In this document: one piece after another, positions 38,351 to 47,649 of the stretch
How the letters are laid out: each line of letters begins with the position of its first letter
How positions within the stretch are numbered: position 1 is the stretch's first letter
NCBI RefSeq assembly: GCF_004217045.1
Contig: NZ_SGXM01000001.1
Span: 1,736,001 to 1,800,000 of the forward strand
Origin: Cupriavidus agavae
GTDB lineage: Bacteria; Pseudomonadota; Gammaproteobacteria; Burkholderiales; Burkholderiaceae
Length of the DNA stretch: 64,000 nucleotides
Direction: 5' to 3'
Position numbers and translations under genes: made by a program
The notes under the pieces: model-generated
What the model was told of the DNA's origin: nothing
Seen by the model: the letters and a program-made list of their open reading frames with translations, nothing else
The model's database searches: none

Positions 38351-39079
38351 TCAGCGCGACGGCAGGTAGCTGGCCGGATTGACCGGCTTGCCGTTGCCGC
38401 GCACCTCGAAATGCAGTTCGCTGGCGTTGTTCATGCTGCCCAGCTCCTGCCCGACCGCCACGCGGGCGCCTTCCTTGACCAGTGTCTTGTCCAGGTTGCC
38501 GTAGACGGTCAGCCAGTCGTCGTTGTGCTTGATGATGACGAGCTGGCCGTAGCCGCGCAGCGTGCCGACGTGGATGGCCCACCCCGACGCGGCCGCGCGG
38601 ACCTTGCCGCCGGCCGGCACCTCGATGCGCAGGCCCTTCTCGGCCGGCGGCGCGAAACGGCCCGTGACCCGGCCATCGGCAGGCCACTGCAGGCTGATGG
38701 CGCTGGCGGGCGGCTTCGACGGCGCTGGCTCGGCGGCGGCCGGCTTCTCGGGCTTGTCGGCCACGGCCGGACCCGCGCCGGCCTTGGCGGCCGAGATACC
38801 GGCGCCCGCCGGCGGCTTGATCCGCACCAACTGGCCGACCTCGATCTGGCTGGTATCGGAGATATTGCTCCAGCGCGCCAGTTCGGCCACCGAGCGGCCG
38901 TTGCGGCGGGCAATCGAGTACAGCGTGTCGCCGCGCTCGACGCGGTAGTAGCCCTCGGGCGCCGGCTCGCTCGGCGTGGTGCCGCAGGCGGCCAGCAGCA
39001 CCGCCACGGACACGGCGGCAAGGGACCCGGCCAGGCGGCGGGCGGCGGACTTGGGACGGAATACGGAAGAACTTGTCAT
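38351..39079 (-). CDS. LysM/LytM lipoprotein, NlpD-like with degenerate M23 site
   Basis: 242 aa. Lipobox LLAAC with Cys32, a LysM domain (about 44-88, YYRVERGDTLYSIARRNGRS), a Pro/Ala-rich linker, and a LytM domain (about 130-240). The domain ends with LHFEVRGNGKPVNP, but the upstream metal motif HxxxD is replaced by KGLRIEVPAGG, and the usual YxHL is YGNLDK. The zinc site is therefore probably lost, as in NlpD and EnvC. It likely activates AmiC-type amidases for septal peptidoglycan cleavage rather than cutting by itself. Convergent with recJ. Confidence 0.85.
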   Translation of the reverse strand: MTSSSVFRPKSAARRLAGSLAAVSVAVLLAACGTTPSEPAPEGYYRVERGDTLYSIARRNGRSVAELARWSNISDTSQIEVGQLVRIKPPAGAGISAAKAGAGPAVADKPEKPAAAEPAPSKPPASAISLQWPADGRVTGRFAPPAEKGLRIEVPAGGKVRAAASGWAIHVGTLRGYGQLVIIKHNDDWLTVYGNLDKTLVKEGARVAVGQELGSMNNASELHFEVRGNGKPVNPASYLPSR

Positions 39080-39251
39080 GCTCGGGGGGAGAGGAAACAG
39101 CCGGAACGTGACCGCTATTGTCGCCGAAGTGAAGGCAAAGGCGGGCGCGAAGCCGACATCCGATGCCCCGGAGCCCTTCCGGGATGCGGCCGGTTGGCAG
39201 GATTACCACGCCAAACCGGGCGCGGGGGCCGGAAAGACGGCCCCGATCCGC

Positions 39252-39257
39252 TATAAT
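39252..39257 (+). promoter_or_regulatory. -10 element of prfB
   Basis: TATAAT, 36 bases before the prfB ATG at 39294; AGGAA ribosome site between them. No strong -35 at 17 bases upstream. Confidence 0.5.
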
Positions 39258-39293
39258 TCCACGTTTTCGCAAGCGCAGAATTCTAGGAATCCC

Positions 39294-40398
39294 ATGGAAG
39301 TAGAACGCCTCAACGCCATTTCCGGTGCCATCTCCGATCTCCGTTCCCGGACGGAAGATCTACGGGGGTATCTTTGACTACGATGTCAAGGAAAACCGCC
39401 TAGACGAAGTCAACGGACTGCTGGAAGACCCGGCCGTCTGGAACAATCCCAAGCGCGCCCAGGACCTGGGCAAGGAAAAGAAGGCGCTCGAAGCCGTCGT
39501 GCAGACGCTGCGCAAGCTGACCGAGGACCTCTCCGGGGCGGACGAACTGTTCGAACTGGCGCGCGAGGAAGGTGACGACGACACGCTGATCTCGATCGAG
39601 ACCGACGTGCAGGGCTTCGAGGCCATCGTCGCCGACATGGAATTCCGCCGCATGTTCTCGGGCGAGATGGACCAGGCCAACGCGTTCATCGACATCCAGG
39701 CCGGCGCCGGCGGCACCGAGGCCTGCGACTGGGCCTCGATGCTGCTGCGCCAGTACCTGAAGTACTGCGAGCGCAAGGGCTTCAAGGCCGAGGTGCTCGA
39801 AGAGTCCGAAGGCGACGTGGCCGGCATCAAGAGCGCGACGATCAAGATCGAGGGCGACTACGCCTTCGGCTACCTGCGTACCGAGACCGGCGTGCACCGG
39901 CTGGTGCGCAAGTCGCCGTTCGATTCGTCGGGCGGCCGCCATACGTCGTTCTCGTCGGTGTTCGTCTACCCCGAGGTGGACGATTCGTTCGAGGTCGAGG
40001 TCAACCCGGCCGACCTGCGCGTGGACACCTACCGCGCGTCGGGCGCCGGCGGCCAGCACATCAACAAGACCGATTCGGCCGTGCGGATCACGCACATCCC
40101 GACCGGCATTGTCGTGCAGTGCCAGAACGACCGCTCGCAGCACCGTAACCGGGCCGAGGCGATGTCGATGCTGAAATCGCGCCTGTACGAGCACGAGATG
40201 CGCAAGCGCCAGGCCGAGGCCGACAAGCTCGAAGCCGGCAAGACCGACGTGGGCTGGGGCCACCAGATCCGCTCGTACGTGCTGGACCAGAGCCGCATCA
40301 AGGACCTGCGCACCAACGTGGAAATGTCCAACACGCAGAAGGTGCTCGACGGCGATCTCGATCCGTTCATCGAGGCCAGCCTGAAGCAGGGGCTGTAA
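39294..40398 (+). CDS. prfB: Peptide chain release factor 2 with programmed +1 frameshift
   Basis: Recognises UGA and UAA stop codons. The first part runs from ATG 39294 (MEVERLNAI) to codon 27 (CTT at 39372-39374), followed by an in-frame TGA at 39375-39377; a +1 shift gives GAC from 39376 and continues to 40398. Total 367 aa (E. coli 365). Key motifs in the second part: SPF anticodon region in [10 protein letters not shown], and GGQ in [14 protein letters not shown] premature stop is used to autoregulate RF2 levels. lysS follows after one gene, a common neighbourhood. Confidence 0.95.
39364..39378 (+). promoter_or_regulatory. Programmed +1 frameshift site
   Basis: GGGGGTATCTTTGAC: an internal Shine-Dalgarno-like G-run (39364-39368), then the slippery CTT followed by TGA C, the same arrangement as E. 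coli prfB. Confidence 0.93.
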
Positions 40399-40418
40399 CC
40401 CGAGCCGCAAGACCGCCC

Positions 40419-40458
40419 GCGCCGCGCGGCCCCGCTCCGCCAGCGGGCCGCGCGGCGC
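40419..40458. other. Strong GC-rich hairpin after prfB
   Basis: GCGCCGCGCGGCCC / GGGCCGCGCGGCGC, perfect 14-base arms, with extra pairing (CCGCT/AGCGG) towards a small loop and one bulge. No T-run follows, so it is not a classic rho-independent terminator; it may stop or pause RNA polymerase or protect the prfB mRNA end. Confidence 0.6.
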
Positions 40459-40516
40459 GCACGAGAATAACCCGAGCCAACCACCGCCAGCCGTTTCACA
40501 GAGGAAGGTCCACGTC

Positions 40517-41287
40517 ATGACCACCGGAACGCCCCGCTCCACCCATCTCTACATCGTCACCGGCGCTTCGCGCGGCCTGGGCGCCGCACTGGTGCGCGCG
40601 CTGCTCAAGCCGGGCAACCGCGTCATCGGCGTGGCCCGCAGCCGCAATACCGGGCTGGAAGCCGAAGCCTCGGCCAGCGGCGTGGCCGTGGCCTGGCACC
40701 TGCAGGACCTGTCGCAGCCGGGCCCGTCGGCGGGCTGGCTCGGCAGCGTGCTCGACGCCGTGGACGACACCCCGGCCAGCATCACGCTGGTGCTCAACGC
40801 GGGCGTGGTGGAGCCCATCGGCCCGATCACGCAGCTGCGCGACACCACGCTGGTGCCGCACCTGCAGACCAACCTCGTCACGCCGATGACGATGACCGGC
40901 GCGTTCATCGAGCACACCGCCCGTTTCGACTGCCCGCGCCGCGTGCTGGCGATCTCGTCGGGCGCCGCGCGCAACCCGGTGCCGGGCTGGAGCGCCTACT
41001 GCGCCGGCAAGGCGGGGCTGGACATGTTCATCCGCTCGGTCAACGCCGAATACGCGAGCCTGCCCGCCGAGCGCGCGGTGCGCGCCGTGGCGCTGGCCCC
41101 GGGCGTGGTGGACACGGGCATGCAGGAAACCATCCGCGAGGCCGATTTCGCCCAGGTGCAGCGCTTCCGCGACCTCAAGGCCAATGACCAGCTGGCCTCG
41201 CCCGACGACGTGGCCGGGCGCATCGTGGCCTACCTGGGCCGCGACGATTTCGGCACGACCGAACTCGACGACATCCGCAACTATTGA
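40517..41287 (+). CDS. Short-chain dehydrogenase/reductase, benzil/sepiapterin reductase-like
   Basis: 256 aa Rossmann oxidoreductase. [12 protein letters not shown] (15-26) is the NADP-binding loop, and NAGVVE, plus the catalytic Ser-Tyr-Lys in [21 protein letters not shown]. The length and the C-terminal [13 protein letters not shown] match sepiapterin/benzil reductase-type SDRs. Substrate unknown. AGGAAGG precedes ATG 40517. Stands between prfB and lysS, 43 bases before lysS, in the same direction. Confidence 0.85.
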   Translation: MTTGTPRSTHLYIVTGASRGLGAALVRALLKPGNRVIGVARSRNTGLEAEASASGVAVAWHLQDLSQPGPSAGWLGSVLDAVDDTPASITLVLNAGVVEPIGPITQLRDTTLVPHLQTNLVTPMTMTGAFIEHTARFDCPRRVLAISSGAARNPVPGWSAYCAGKAGLDMFIRSVNAEYASLPAERAVRAVALAPGVVDTGMQETIREADFAQVQRFRDLKANDQLASPDDVAGRIVAYLGRDDFGTTELDDIRNY

Positions 41288-41330
41288 ACTGCCGCGCGGG
41301 GTTCCGCCTCGCGCAACCGAATTTCACACC

Positions 41331-42875
41331 ATGACCGAACCCACCCGCACGCCCGCCGCCCAGCCCACCGACGCGCCGGCCGTAGACGAGAACAAGATCA
41401 TCGCCGAGCGCCGCGAGAAGCTGCAGGCACTGCGCGAGCAGGGCATCGCCTTCCCGAACGACTTCCGCCCCACGCACCAGGCCGGCGCGCTGCATGACCA
41501 GTACGACGCCACCGAGGCGCCCGAACTGGAAGCCAGCCCGGTGGAAGTGGCCATCGCCGGCCGCATGATGCTCAAGCGCGTGATGGGCAAGGCGAGCTTC
41601 GCCACGGTGCAGGACGCCACGGCGCGCATCCAGTTCTACGTGAGCCGCGACGCCATCGGCGAGGAAACCTACGCCAGCTTCAAGAAGTGGGACCTTGGCG
41701 ATATCGTGGCGGCACGCGGCACGCTGATGAAGACCAAGACCGGCGAGCTGTCGGTGGCGGTGACCGAACTGCGCCTGCTCTCCAAGAGCCTGCGTCCGCT
41801 GCCGGGCGACTTCTACGGCCTGGCCGACCAGGAAATGAAGTACCGCCAGCGCTATGTGGACCTGATCGTCTCGCCGGAAACGCGCGACACGTTCCGCGCC
41901 CGCACCAAGGCGATGTCGTCGCTGCGCCGCCATATGGCCGACGCCGGCTTCATGGAAGTGGAAACGCCGATGCTGCACCCGATTCCGGGCGGTGCGGCAG
42001 CCAAGCCGTTCATCACGCACCACAACGCGCTGGACATGCAGATGTTCCTGCGCATCGCGCCCGAGCTGTACCTGAAGCGCCTGATCGTCGGCGGCTTCGA
42101 GCGCGTGTTCGAGATCAACCGCAACTTCCGTAACGAGGGGGTGAGCCCGCGCCACAACCCCGAGTTCACGATGATGGAGTTCTACGCGGCCTACACGGAC
42201 TACCGCTGGCTGATGGACTTCACCGAGAACCTGATCCGCGAAGCCGCCATCGACGCCCGCGGCAGCGCCACGCTGACCTACCAGGACCGCGAACTGGACC
42301 TCTCGAAGCCGTTCCACCGCCTGACGATCTGCCAGGCCATCCAGAAGTTCGCGCCCGAGTACACCGACGCGCAACTGGCGGATGCCGCATTCCTGCGCAC
42401 CGAGCTCAAGGACAAGTTCAAGATCAACACCAACGCGCCGCAGTTCCTGAACGCCGGGCTGGGCACGCTGCAACTGGTGCTGTTCGAGGAAACCGCCGAG
42501 TCGCAACTGTGGGAGCCGACCTTCATCGTCGACTACCCCGTGGAAGTCTCGCCGCTGGCGCGCGGCTCCGACACGCAGCCGGGCATCACCGAGCGTTTCG
42601 AGCTGTTCATCACGGGCCGCGAGATCGCCAACGGCTTCTCGGAACTGAACGATCCGGAAGACCAGGCTGACCGCTTCCGCAAGCAGGTCGAGCAGAAGGA
42701 CGCCGGCGACGAGGAAGCGATGTACTTCGACGCCGACTACATCCGCGCGCTCGAATACGGCATGCCCCCGACCGGCGGCTGCGGCATCGGCATCGACCGC
42801 CTGGTCATGCTGCTGACGGACAGCCCGAACATCCGCGACGTGATCCTGTTCCCGCATCTGCGCCGGGAAGATTGA
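41331..42875 (+). CDS. lysS: Lysyl-tRNA synthetase, class II
   Basis: 514 aa from ATG 41331; the frame open from 41184 runs through the SDR gene and is rejected. N-terminal OB anticodon-binding domain (about 60-155), then class II motifs: motif 1 region with [17 protein letters not shown], motif 2 [21 protein letters not shown], motif 3 [15 protein letters not shown]. Charges tRNA-Lys. The prfB-lysS order is common. A REP-like palindrome lies 23 bases after the stop. Confidence 0.97.
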   Translation: MTEPTRTPAAQPTDAPAVDENKIIAERREKLQALREQGIAFPNDFRPTHQAGALHDQYDATEAPELEASPVEVAIAGRMMLKRVMGKASFATVQDATARIQFYVSRDAIGEETYASFKKWDLGDIVAARGTLMKTKTGELSVAVTELRLLSKSLRPLPGDFYGLADQEMKYRQRYVDLIVSPETRDTFRARTKAMSSLRRHMADAGFMEVETPMLHPIPGGAAAKPFITHHNALDMQMFLRIAPELYLKRLIVGGFERVFEINRNFRNEGVSPRHNPEFTMMEFYAAYTDYRWLMDFTENLIREAAIDARGSATLTYQDRELDLSKPFHRLTICQAIQKFAPEYTDAQLADAAFLRTELKDKFKINTNAPQFLNAGLGTLQLVLFEETAESQLWEPTFIVDYPVEVSPLARGSDTQPGITERFELFITGREIANGFSELNDPEDQADRFRKQVEQKDAGDEEAMYFDADYIRALEYGMPPTGGCGIGIDRLVMLLTDSPNIRDVILFPHLRRED

Positions 42876-42897
42876 GCGGTCTCCCCCCCTGGGTGTT

Positions 42898-42924
42898 CCC
42901 CTCTCCCGCCATGCGGGAGAGGGG
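42898..42924. repeat. REP-like palindrome, copy 3
   Basis: CCCCTCTCCCGC, cat, GCGGGAGAGGGG: perfect arms identical to those of the copy inside comEC. Followed by TCGGGGGTGAGGGC, the extended tail often seen with such repeats. Lies between lysS and the glycine-zipper gene. Confidence 0.85.
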
Positions 42925-43099
42925 TCGGGGGTGAGGGCCAGTTTTCTGTTACGCCCACCCTGTCAGACACCTTCCGACACCGCCGTAACCCCCTGATTCA
43001 CAAGCGTTTTCCGCGCTACACCTCCTTACAAAATCGAACGGATTTTGCCGCGCGATTGGGCCAGACTTCCAGTATCCCGAGCGATTTGGAGTTTTTGCC

Positions 43100-43699
43100 A
43101 TGTCTGGTCCGGAAACCGTCCCTACCCTGCCGCGTTCGCGGCGCCTGCATCCGCTGATCGCCACGGCCGCCGTGGCGGTGGTGATTGCCAGCCTGACCGC
43201 CGTGGCCGCTGTCACGGGCGTCCTGCCGATCGGCAAGGCCGACACGTCGCCAGCATCGTCATATCGCCAAAGCCAAACCGCCCCGAGCCAGCCGGCCGGC
43301 TCGGCCACTCGCCCGCCCGAGCGTGAAGTTGCCCAGCGTGCCGAGCCGAAGCCGGCACCGCGCCCGAGCAGCACAGCCGGCCATGTGACCGGTGTGCAGG
43401 TCGTGGCCGCCGAGAAGCCGACCAGCGGCCTGGGCGCCCTGGGTGGCGCCGTGGTGGGTGGTTTGGTGGGGAATCAGATCGGTAACGGCAACGGGCGTAT
43501 CCTGGGCACCGTCGCGGGCGCTGCCGCAGGCGGGCTGGGCGGGAATTACGCCGAGAAGAAGCTGAACACCGACAAGACCTATCGTGTCAGCGTGAAGATG
43601 GACGATGGCTCGCGCCGCACGTTCACCTATCAGAACCCGCCGGGGGTGGAAGTTGGCGAGCGCGTGCACATGGAGAAGGGTGTGCTGGTGCGGGGATAA
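43100..43699 (+). CDS. Glycine-zipper (SlyB-like) membrane protein
   Basis: 199 aa. One N-terminal membrane helix (about 19-44, HPLIATAAVAVVIASLTAV), an unstructured Ser/Pro/Ala linker (45-95), then a glycine-zipper segment LGALGGAVVGGLVGNQIG followed by GTVAGAAAGGLGGNY (about 110-150) and a small beta domain (TYRVSVKMDDGSRRTFTY). This is the glycine-zipper 2TM family of envelope proteins related to SlyB/PcpY; function probably in envelope stability. ATG has GGAG 8 bases upstream. A strong terminator follows. Confidence 0.85.
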   Translation: MSGPETVPTLPRSRRLHPLIATAAVAVVIASLTAVAAVTGVLPIGKADTSPASSYRQSQTAPSQPAGSATRPPEREVAQRAEPKPAPRPSSTAGHVTGVQVVAAEKPTSGLGALGGAVVGGLVGNQIGNGNGRILGTVAGAAAGGLGGNYAEKKLNTDKTYRVSVKMDDGSRRTFTYQNPPGVEVGERVHMEKGVLVRG

Positions 43700-43713
43700 C
43701 AACAAAACGCAAC

Positions 43714-43742
43714 AAAAAGCACGGCGCGAAGCCGTGCTTTTT
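43714..43742. terminator. Bidirectional rho-independent terminator
   Basis: AAAAAGCACGGC, 5-base loop, GCCGTGCTTTTT. It lies between the convergent glycine-zipper gene and iscX, and can end both transcripts. Confidence 0.92.
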
Positions 43743-43772
43743 ACTATGCCGTGAGGCGTTGGGAAAACCGCC

Positions 43773-43967
43773 TCAGGCCGCTTCCTCGATCCACGCCTGC
43801 TGGATCGCTTCCAGGATCTTCTCGCCCGAGCGTTCCGGCAGGTCATCGAAACCTTCGAGTTCCAGCACCCACTGGCGCAGTTGCGTGAAGCGCACCGTCA
43901 GCGGATCGACGTCAGGAAACTTGTCGTAGAGCGCGGCGGCAACGTCGTAGGTATCTGTCCATTTCAT
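43773..43967 (-). CDS. iscX: Iron-sulfur cluster assembly protein IscX
   Basis: 64 aa acidic protein (usual 66). MKWTDTYDVAAALYDKFPDVDP and the TQLRQWVLELEGFDD segment are diagnostic. Proposed to donate or regulate iron for IscS/IscU. Last gene of the isc operon, 22 bases after fdx. Confidence 0.95.
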   Translation of the reverse strand: MKWTDTYDVAAALYDKFPDVDPLTVRFTQLRQWVLELEGFDDLPERSGEKILEAIQQAWIEEAA

Positions 43968-43989
43968 GGGAAAACTCCTCGCGTGGGCC

Positions 43990-44328
43990 TTAGTGGCCTT
44001 CCTTGGCGTGGTTGATCGTGTATTTCGGGATCTCGACGGTCAGGTCGCTGTCAGCGACGATGGCCTGGCACGACAGTCGCGAGTTGGGTTCCAGCCCCCA
44101 GGCCTTGTCGAGCAGGTCTTCCTCGGTTTCCTCGGCATCTTCGAGCGAGTTGAAGCCCTCGCGCACCACCACGTGGCAGGTCGTGCAGGCGCACGACTTC
44201 TCGCAGGCGTGCTCGATGTTGATGCCGTTCTGCAGCAGCGCGTCGCAGATGCTGGTGCCGCTGCCGGCTTCGAAGACGGCGCCCTCGGGACACAATTCCA
44301 CGTGGGGCAAGACGATGATCTGTGGCAT
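43990..44328 (-). CDS. fdx: Isc-type [2Fe-2S] ferredoxin
   Basis: 112 aa. Cluster ligands Cys42, Cys48, Cys51 in ACEKSCACTTCHV and the fourth in LSCQAIV (Cys87), the adrenodoxin-like spacing. ATG 44328 (MPQIIVLPHVELCPEG). Supplies electrons for cluster assembly on IscU. Follows hscA by 32 bases. The reductase that feeds it may be the TrxR-like ferredoxin reductase at 8879-9940, but that is only an inference. Confidence 0.95.
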   Translation of the reverse strand: MPQIIVLPHVELCPEGAVFEAGSGTSICDALLQNGINIEHACEKSCACTTCHVVVREGFNSLEDAEETEEDLLDKAWGLEPNSRLSCQAIVADSDLTVEIPKYTINHAKEGH

Positions 44329-44360
44329 TTCTTTCCTGTGCTTGCGTGCGGTTGCGGCGC

Positions 44361-46226
44361 TCAGCCGAGTTCCTGCACGGTCTTTCCGGCCAGCGCGCTC
44401 TTGATCGAACGATCCATGCGGCGCGCGGCAAATTCGTCGGTGCCATGCGAGAGCCGTTCCACCTCGGCCTTGATGGCGTGATGGTCCTCGCCCCGGGCGA
44501 TCTCGCGTACGCTGGCCATCAGCGCCTGCACGGCGGCGCGTTCCTCGGCCGACAGCAGGTCGCCGTCGACATCGAGCGCCCGCCCCGTGGCTTCCACCAG
44601 CCGCTCGGCCTCCACGCGTTCCTCGGCCAGCGCGCGGCTCTTCATGTCGTGCTCGGCCTCGCGGAAGCTCTCCTGGAGCATGCGGGCGATATCGTCGTCG
44701 GCCAGCCCGTACGACGGCTTGACGGTCACCGAGGCTTCCACGCCCGAATTGGTCTCGCGCGCCGACACCGACAGCAGGCCGTCGGCATCCACCTGGTACG
44801 TCACGCGGATGCGTGCCGCGCCGGCCACCATCGGCGGAATGCCGCGCAGCTCGAAGCGGGCCAGCGAACGGCAGTCGGCGGCCAGTTCCCGCTCGCCCTG
44901 CAGCACATGGATCGCCATGGCCGTCTGGCCATCCTTGAACGTGGTGAATTCCTGCGCACGCGCCACCGGAATGGTGCTGTTGCGCGGGATGATCTTCTCC
45001 ACCAGCCCGCCCATCGTCTCCACGCCCAGCGAGAGCGGGATCACGTCGAGCAGCAGCCAGTCGTCGCCCGGTGCATGGTTGCCGGCCAGCAGGTTGGCCT
45101 GCATCGCGGCGCCCAGCGCCACCACGCGGTCCGGATCGAGGTTGGTCAGCGGCTGCTGGCCAAAATACTCGCCCACGGCACGGCGGATGGCCGGCATGCG
45201 CGTGGCGCCGCCCACCAGCACCACGCCCTTGACGTCTTCGGGCCCCACGCCGGCATCGCGCAGCGCCTTGCGCACCGGCGCCAGCGTCTTCTCCACCAGA
45301 TGCTTCGTGATCTCGATAAAGGTCGCGGCGTCCAGCGGCAGGTGCACGATCTCGCCGCTGGCCAGCACGGCATCGATCACCGTGCTGTCGCTGGCCGAGA
45401 GCGCCTCCTTGGCCGCGCGGGCACGCACCATCAGCAGGCGCATGTCCTCGGCCGACAGCGGCTGCAGCCCGGCCTGCTCGACGATCCAGCACATCAGGCG
45501 CTGGTCGAAATCATCGCCGCCCAGCGCCGAATCGCCGCCGGTGGACATCACCTCGAACACGCCCTTGGTCAGCTTGAGCACCGAGATGTCGAACGTGCCC
45601 CCGCCCAGGTCGTAGACGGCATAGATGCCTTCGGCGGCGTTGTCCAGGCCGTAGGCAATGGCCGCCGCGGTCGGCTCGTTGAGCAGCCGCAGCACGTCCA
45701 GCCCGGCCAGTTGCGCCGCGTCCTTGGTGGCCTGACGCTGCGCGTCATCGAAGTAGGCCGGCACCGTGATCACGGCGCCGACGATATCGTCACCGAGCGA
45801 ATCCTCGGCACGCTGGCGCAGCGTGGCCAGGATCTCGGCCGAGACCTCCACCGGACTCTTCACGCCGGCCACGGTCTTGATCTGCACCATGCCCGGCGCA
45901 TCGACGAAGTCGTACGGGCTGTGCTCGATATTGGCCACGTCGCGCAGGCCCCGGCCCATGAAGCGCTTGACCGAGACGATGGTGTTCTTGGGGTCGCGTA
46001 CTGCCTCGTCCTGGGCCTTGTAGCCGATGTGCGCGCCGCCGGCCGGCAGGTAACGCACCACGGACGGCAGCAGCGCGCGGCCGCTCTCGTCGGGCAGGAC
46101 TTCGGGAATGCTGTTGCGCACGGCGGCCACCAGGGAGTTGGTGGTGCCAAGGTCGATACCCACCGCCAGACGGCGCTGGTGCGGCGCCGTGGACATGCCG
46201 GGTTCGGAAATCTGGAGCAGTGCCAT
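44361..46226 (-). CDS. hscA: Fe-S cluster assembly chaperone HscA
   Basis: 621 aa Hsp70 specialised for IscU. Nucleotide-binding domain begins [15 protein letters not shown] and contains [15 protein letters not shown] and [13 protein letters not shown]; the C-terminal peptide-binding domain follows. Client motif is present on IscU here as LPPVK. Follows hscB by 9 bases. Confidence 0.96.
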   Translation of the reverse strand: MALLQISEPGMSTAPHQRRLAVGIDLGTTNSLVAAVRNSIPEVLPDESGRALLPSVVRYLPAGGAHIGYKAQDEAVRDPKNTIVSVKRFMGRGLRDVANIEHSPYDFVDAPGMVQIKTVAGVKSPVEVSAEILATLRQRAEDSLGDDIVGAVITVPAYFDDAQRQATKDAAQLAGLDVLRLLNEPTAAAIAYGLDNAAEGIYAVYDLGGGTFDISVLKLTKGVFEVMSTGGDSALGGDDFDQRLMCWIVEQAGLQPLSAEDMRLLMVRARAAKEALSASDSTVIDAVLASGEIVHLPLDAATFIEITKHLVEKTLAPVRKALRDAGVGPEDVKGVVLVGGATRMPAIRRAVGEYFGQQPLTNLDPDRVVALGAAMQANLLAGNHAPGDDWLLLDVIPLSLGVETMGGLVEKIIPRNSTIPVARAQEFTTFKDGQTAMAIHVLQGERELAADCRSLARFELRGIPPMVAGAARIRVTYQVDADGLLSVSARETNSGVEASVTVKPSYGLADDDIARMLQESFREAEHDMKSRALAEERVEAERLVEATGRALDVDGDLLSAEERAAVQALMASVREIARGEDHHAIKAEVERLSHGTDEFAARRMDRSIKSALAGKTVQELG

Positions 46227-46235
46227 GAGAATCTT

Positions 46236-46754
46236 CTAATCTTCGAGCCGATCGATCGCCTCGCTGGCGTCGTGTTCGATCTTCTCGATAAACATCAGTT
46301 GGCGCGCGGCGGCACCGGCCGCCTCGTTGTCGCCACCGTCGAGCAGCGCGCCCAGCGCCGCGTGGCGATCACGCTTTTCCTGGCGCAGCTCGCGCAGCAG
46401 GCGGTCGAGCCGGCCCACGTCGCGCGCCTCCACCGCGTCCTGCAACGCCTCGCGCCATTCCATCTGCTGCATCAGGAAGGCCGGCGCCATCGCCGTGTTG
46501 CTCTCGGCCTGGATGTCCACCCCGCGCATCTGCAAGAGGTAGATGGCCCGCTTGAGCGGCTGGCGCAGCGTCCGGTAACCCTCGTTGGCGTGCGCGGCCC
46601 ACTGCATGGCCACGCGCCGTTCGGCATCGCCGGCATTGGCGAAACGGTCCGGGTGGGCCTGCGTCTGGACGGTCCGATAGGCCGCATCGAGTGCCGCTTC
46701 GTCCACTTCATACTGGGCGGGCAGCCCGAACAGCGAGAAGAAATCGTCTTTCAA
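46236..46754 (-). CDS. hscB: Fe-S co-chaperone HscB (J-domain)
   Basis: 172 aa. J-domain with HPD in [11 protein letters not shown] (about 32-40), then the helical domain that contacts IscU. The best-fitting start by alignment to E. coli ([21 protein letters not shown]) is a TTG at 46754; no good Shine-Dalgarno is seen, only GAAAGACG. No upstream ATG fits. Brings HscA and IscU together. Between iscA and hscA. Confidence 0.93.
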   Translation of the reverse strand: MKDDFFSLFGLPAQYEVDEAALDAAYRTVQTQAHPDRFANAGDAERRVAMQWAAHANEGYRTLRQPLKRAIYLLQMRGVDIQAESNTAMAPAFLMQQMEWREALQDAVEARDVGRLDRLLRELRQEKRDRHAALGALLDGGDNEAAGAAARQLMFIEKIEHDASEAIDRLED

Positions 46755-46829
46755 AGCGCGTCTTTCAAAAACTTCGCCAACAAAAAGGAGCGGTCGAGCC
46801 GCCCCCTTGTCGTGGTGCCACGCCGGGCC

Positions 46830-47150
46830 TCAGACCCGGAACGACTCGCCGCAGCCGCACTCGTCCTTGACGTTCGGGTTGTTGAACTTGAACCCCTCGT
46901 TCAACCCCTCGCGCGCGAAATCGAGTTCGGTGCCGTCGATGTACGGCAGGCTCTTCGGATCCACGATGACCTTGAGGCCACGCGTCTCGAAGACCTGGTC
47001 CTCGGGCAGCACCTCGTCCACATACTCGAGCTTGTACGCCAGGCCCGAGCAGCCAGTGGTCTTCACGCCGACGCGCAGGCCCACGCCCTTGCCGCGACGT
47101 TCGAGGTAGCGGGCGACGTGCTTCGCCGCCTTTTCGGTCATTGTGATCAT
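46830..47150 (-). CDS. iscA: Iron-sulfur carrier IscA (A-type)
   Basis: 106 aa. The A-type Cys triad is visible: Cys34 or so in [11 protein letters not shown] and the C-terminal pair in [11 protein letters not shown]. Delivers clusters to target proteins. The first codon could be M1 or M4 (MTEKAAKHV); the latter matches the family start. 75 bases upstream of hscB. Confidence 0.95.
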   Translation of the reverse strand: MITMTEKAAKHVARYLERRGKGVGLRVGVKTTGCSGLAYKLEYVDEVLPEDQVFETRGLKVIVDPKSLPYIDGTELDFAREGLNEGFKFNNPNVKDECGCGESFRV

Positions 47151-47197
47151 CTTCGCCTTGCTGTCGTCAAAACTTCAAAAAAGCCGTGCGCCGACGC

Positions 47198-47593
47198 TCA
47201 GGCAGCCTGTTCGGCGCCGTGCTTCTTCTTGTAGTCCTCCACGGCCGCCTTGATGGCGTCTTCCGCGAGGATCGAGCAGTGGATCTTCACCGGCGGCAGC
47301 GCCAGTTCCTCGGCGATCTGCGTGTTCTTGATCTCCAGCGCCTGGTCGACGGTCTTGCCCTTGACCCATTCGGTCACCAGCGACGACGACGCAATGGCCG
47401 AGCCGCAGCCGTAGGTCTTGAACTTGGCGTCCTCGATCACGCCCGATTCGTTCACCTTGATCTGCAGCTTCATCACGTCGCCGCAGGCCGGAGCGCCGAC
47501 CATGCCGGTGCCCACCGCGTCGTCGTCCTTGTCGAACGAACCGACGTTACGCGGATTTTCATAGTGGTCGAGAACCTTGGTGCTGTAAGACAT
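47198..47593 (-). CDS. iscU: Fe-S scaffold IscU
   Basis: 131 aa. Scaffold Cys residues: Cys37 in GAPACGDVM, Cys63 in TYGCGSAIASSS and Cys106 in KIHCSILAEDAIK, and the HscA-binding motif LPPVK just before the last Cys. Opens MSYSTKVLDHYENPRNVGSF. Between iscS and iscA. Confidence 0.97.
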   Translation of the reverse strand: MSYSTKVLDHYENPRNVGSFDKDDDAVGTGMVGAPACGDVMKLQIKVNESGVIEDAKFKTYGCGSAIASSSLVTEWVKGKTVDQALEIKNTQIAEELALPPVKIHCSILAEDAIKAAVEDYKKKHGAEQAA

Positions 47594-47649
47594 GTTGGTT
47601 ACCTCTGACGAATCTTCATGGGGTTCTTGTTATGTCCGGCCGGCTGCGC

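Noticed and set aside
41184..41330. N-terminal extension of LysS
   Set aside because: Overlaps the end of the SDR gene and is unconserved; lysS starts at 41331.
46755..46770. Duplicate TTGAAAGACG upstream of hscB as an alternative start
   Set aside because: The second copy is 14 bases away, out of frame and reaches a stop after a few codons.
44322..47234. 970-codon plus-strand frame over the isc operon
   Set aside because: It covers fdx, hscA, hscB and iscA on the other strand, all with intact motifs. The translated sequence is His/Arg-rich low-quality shadow.
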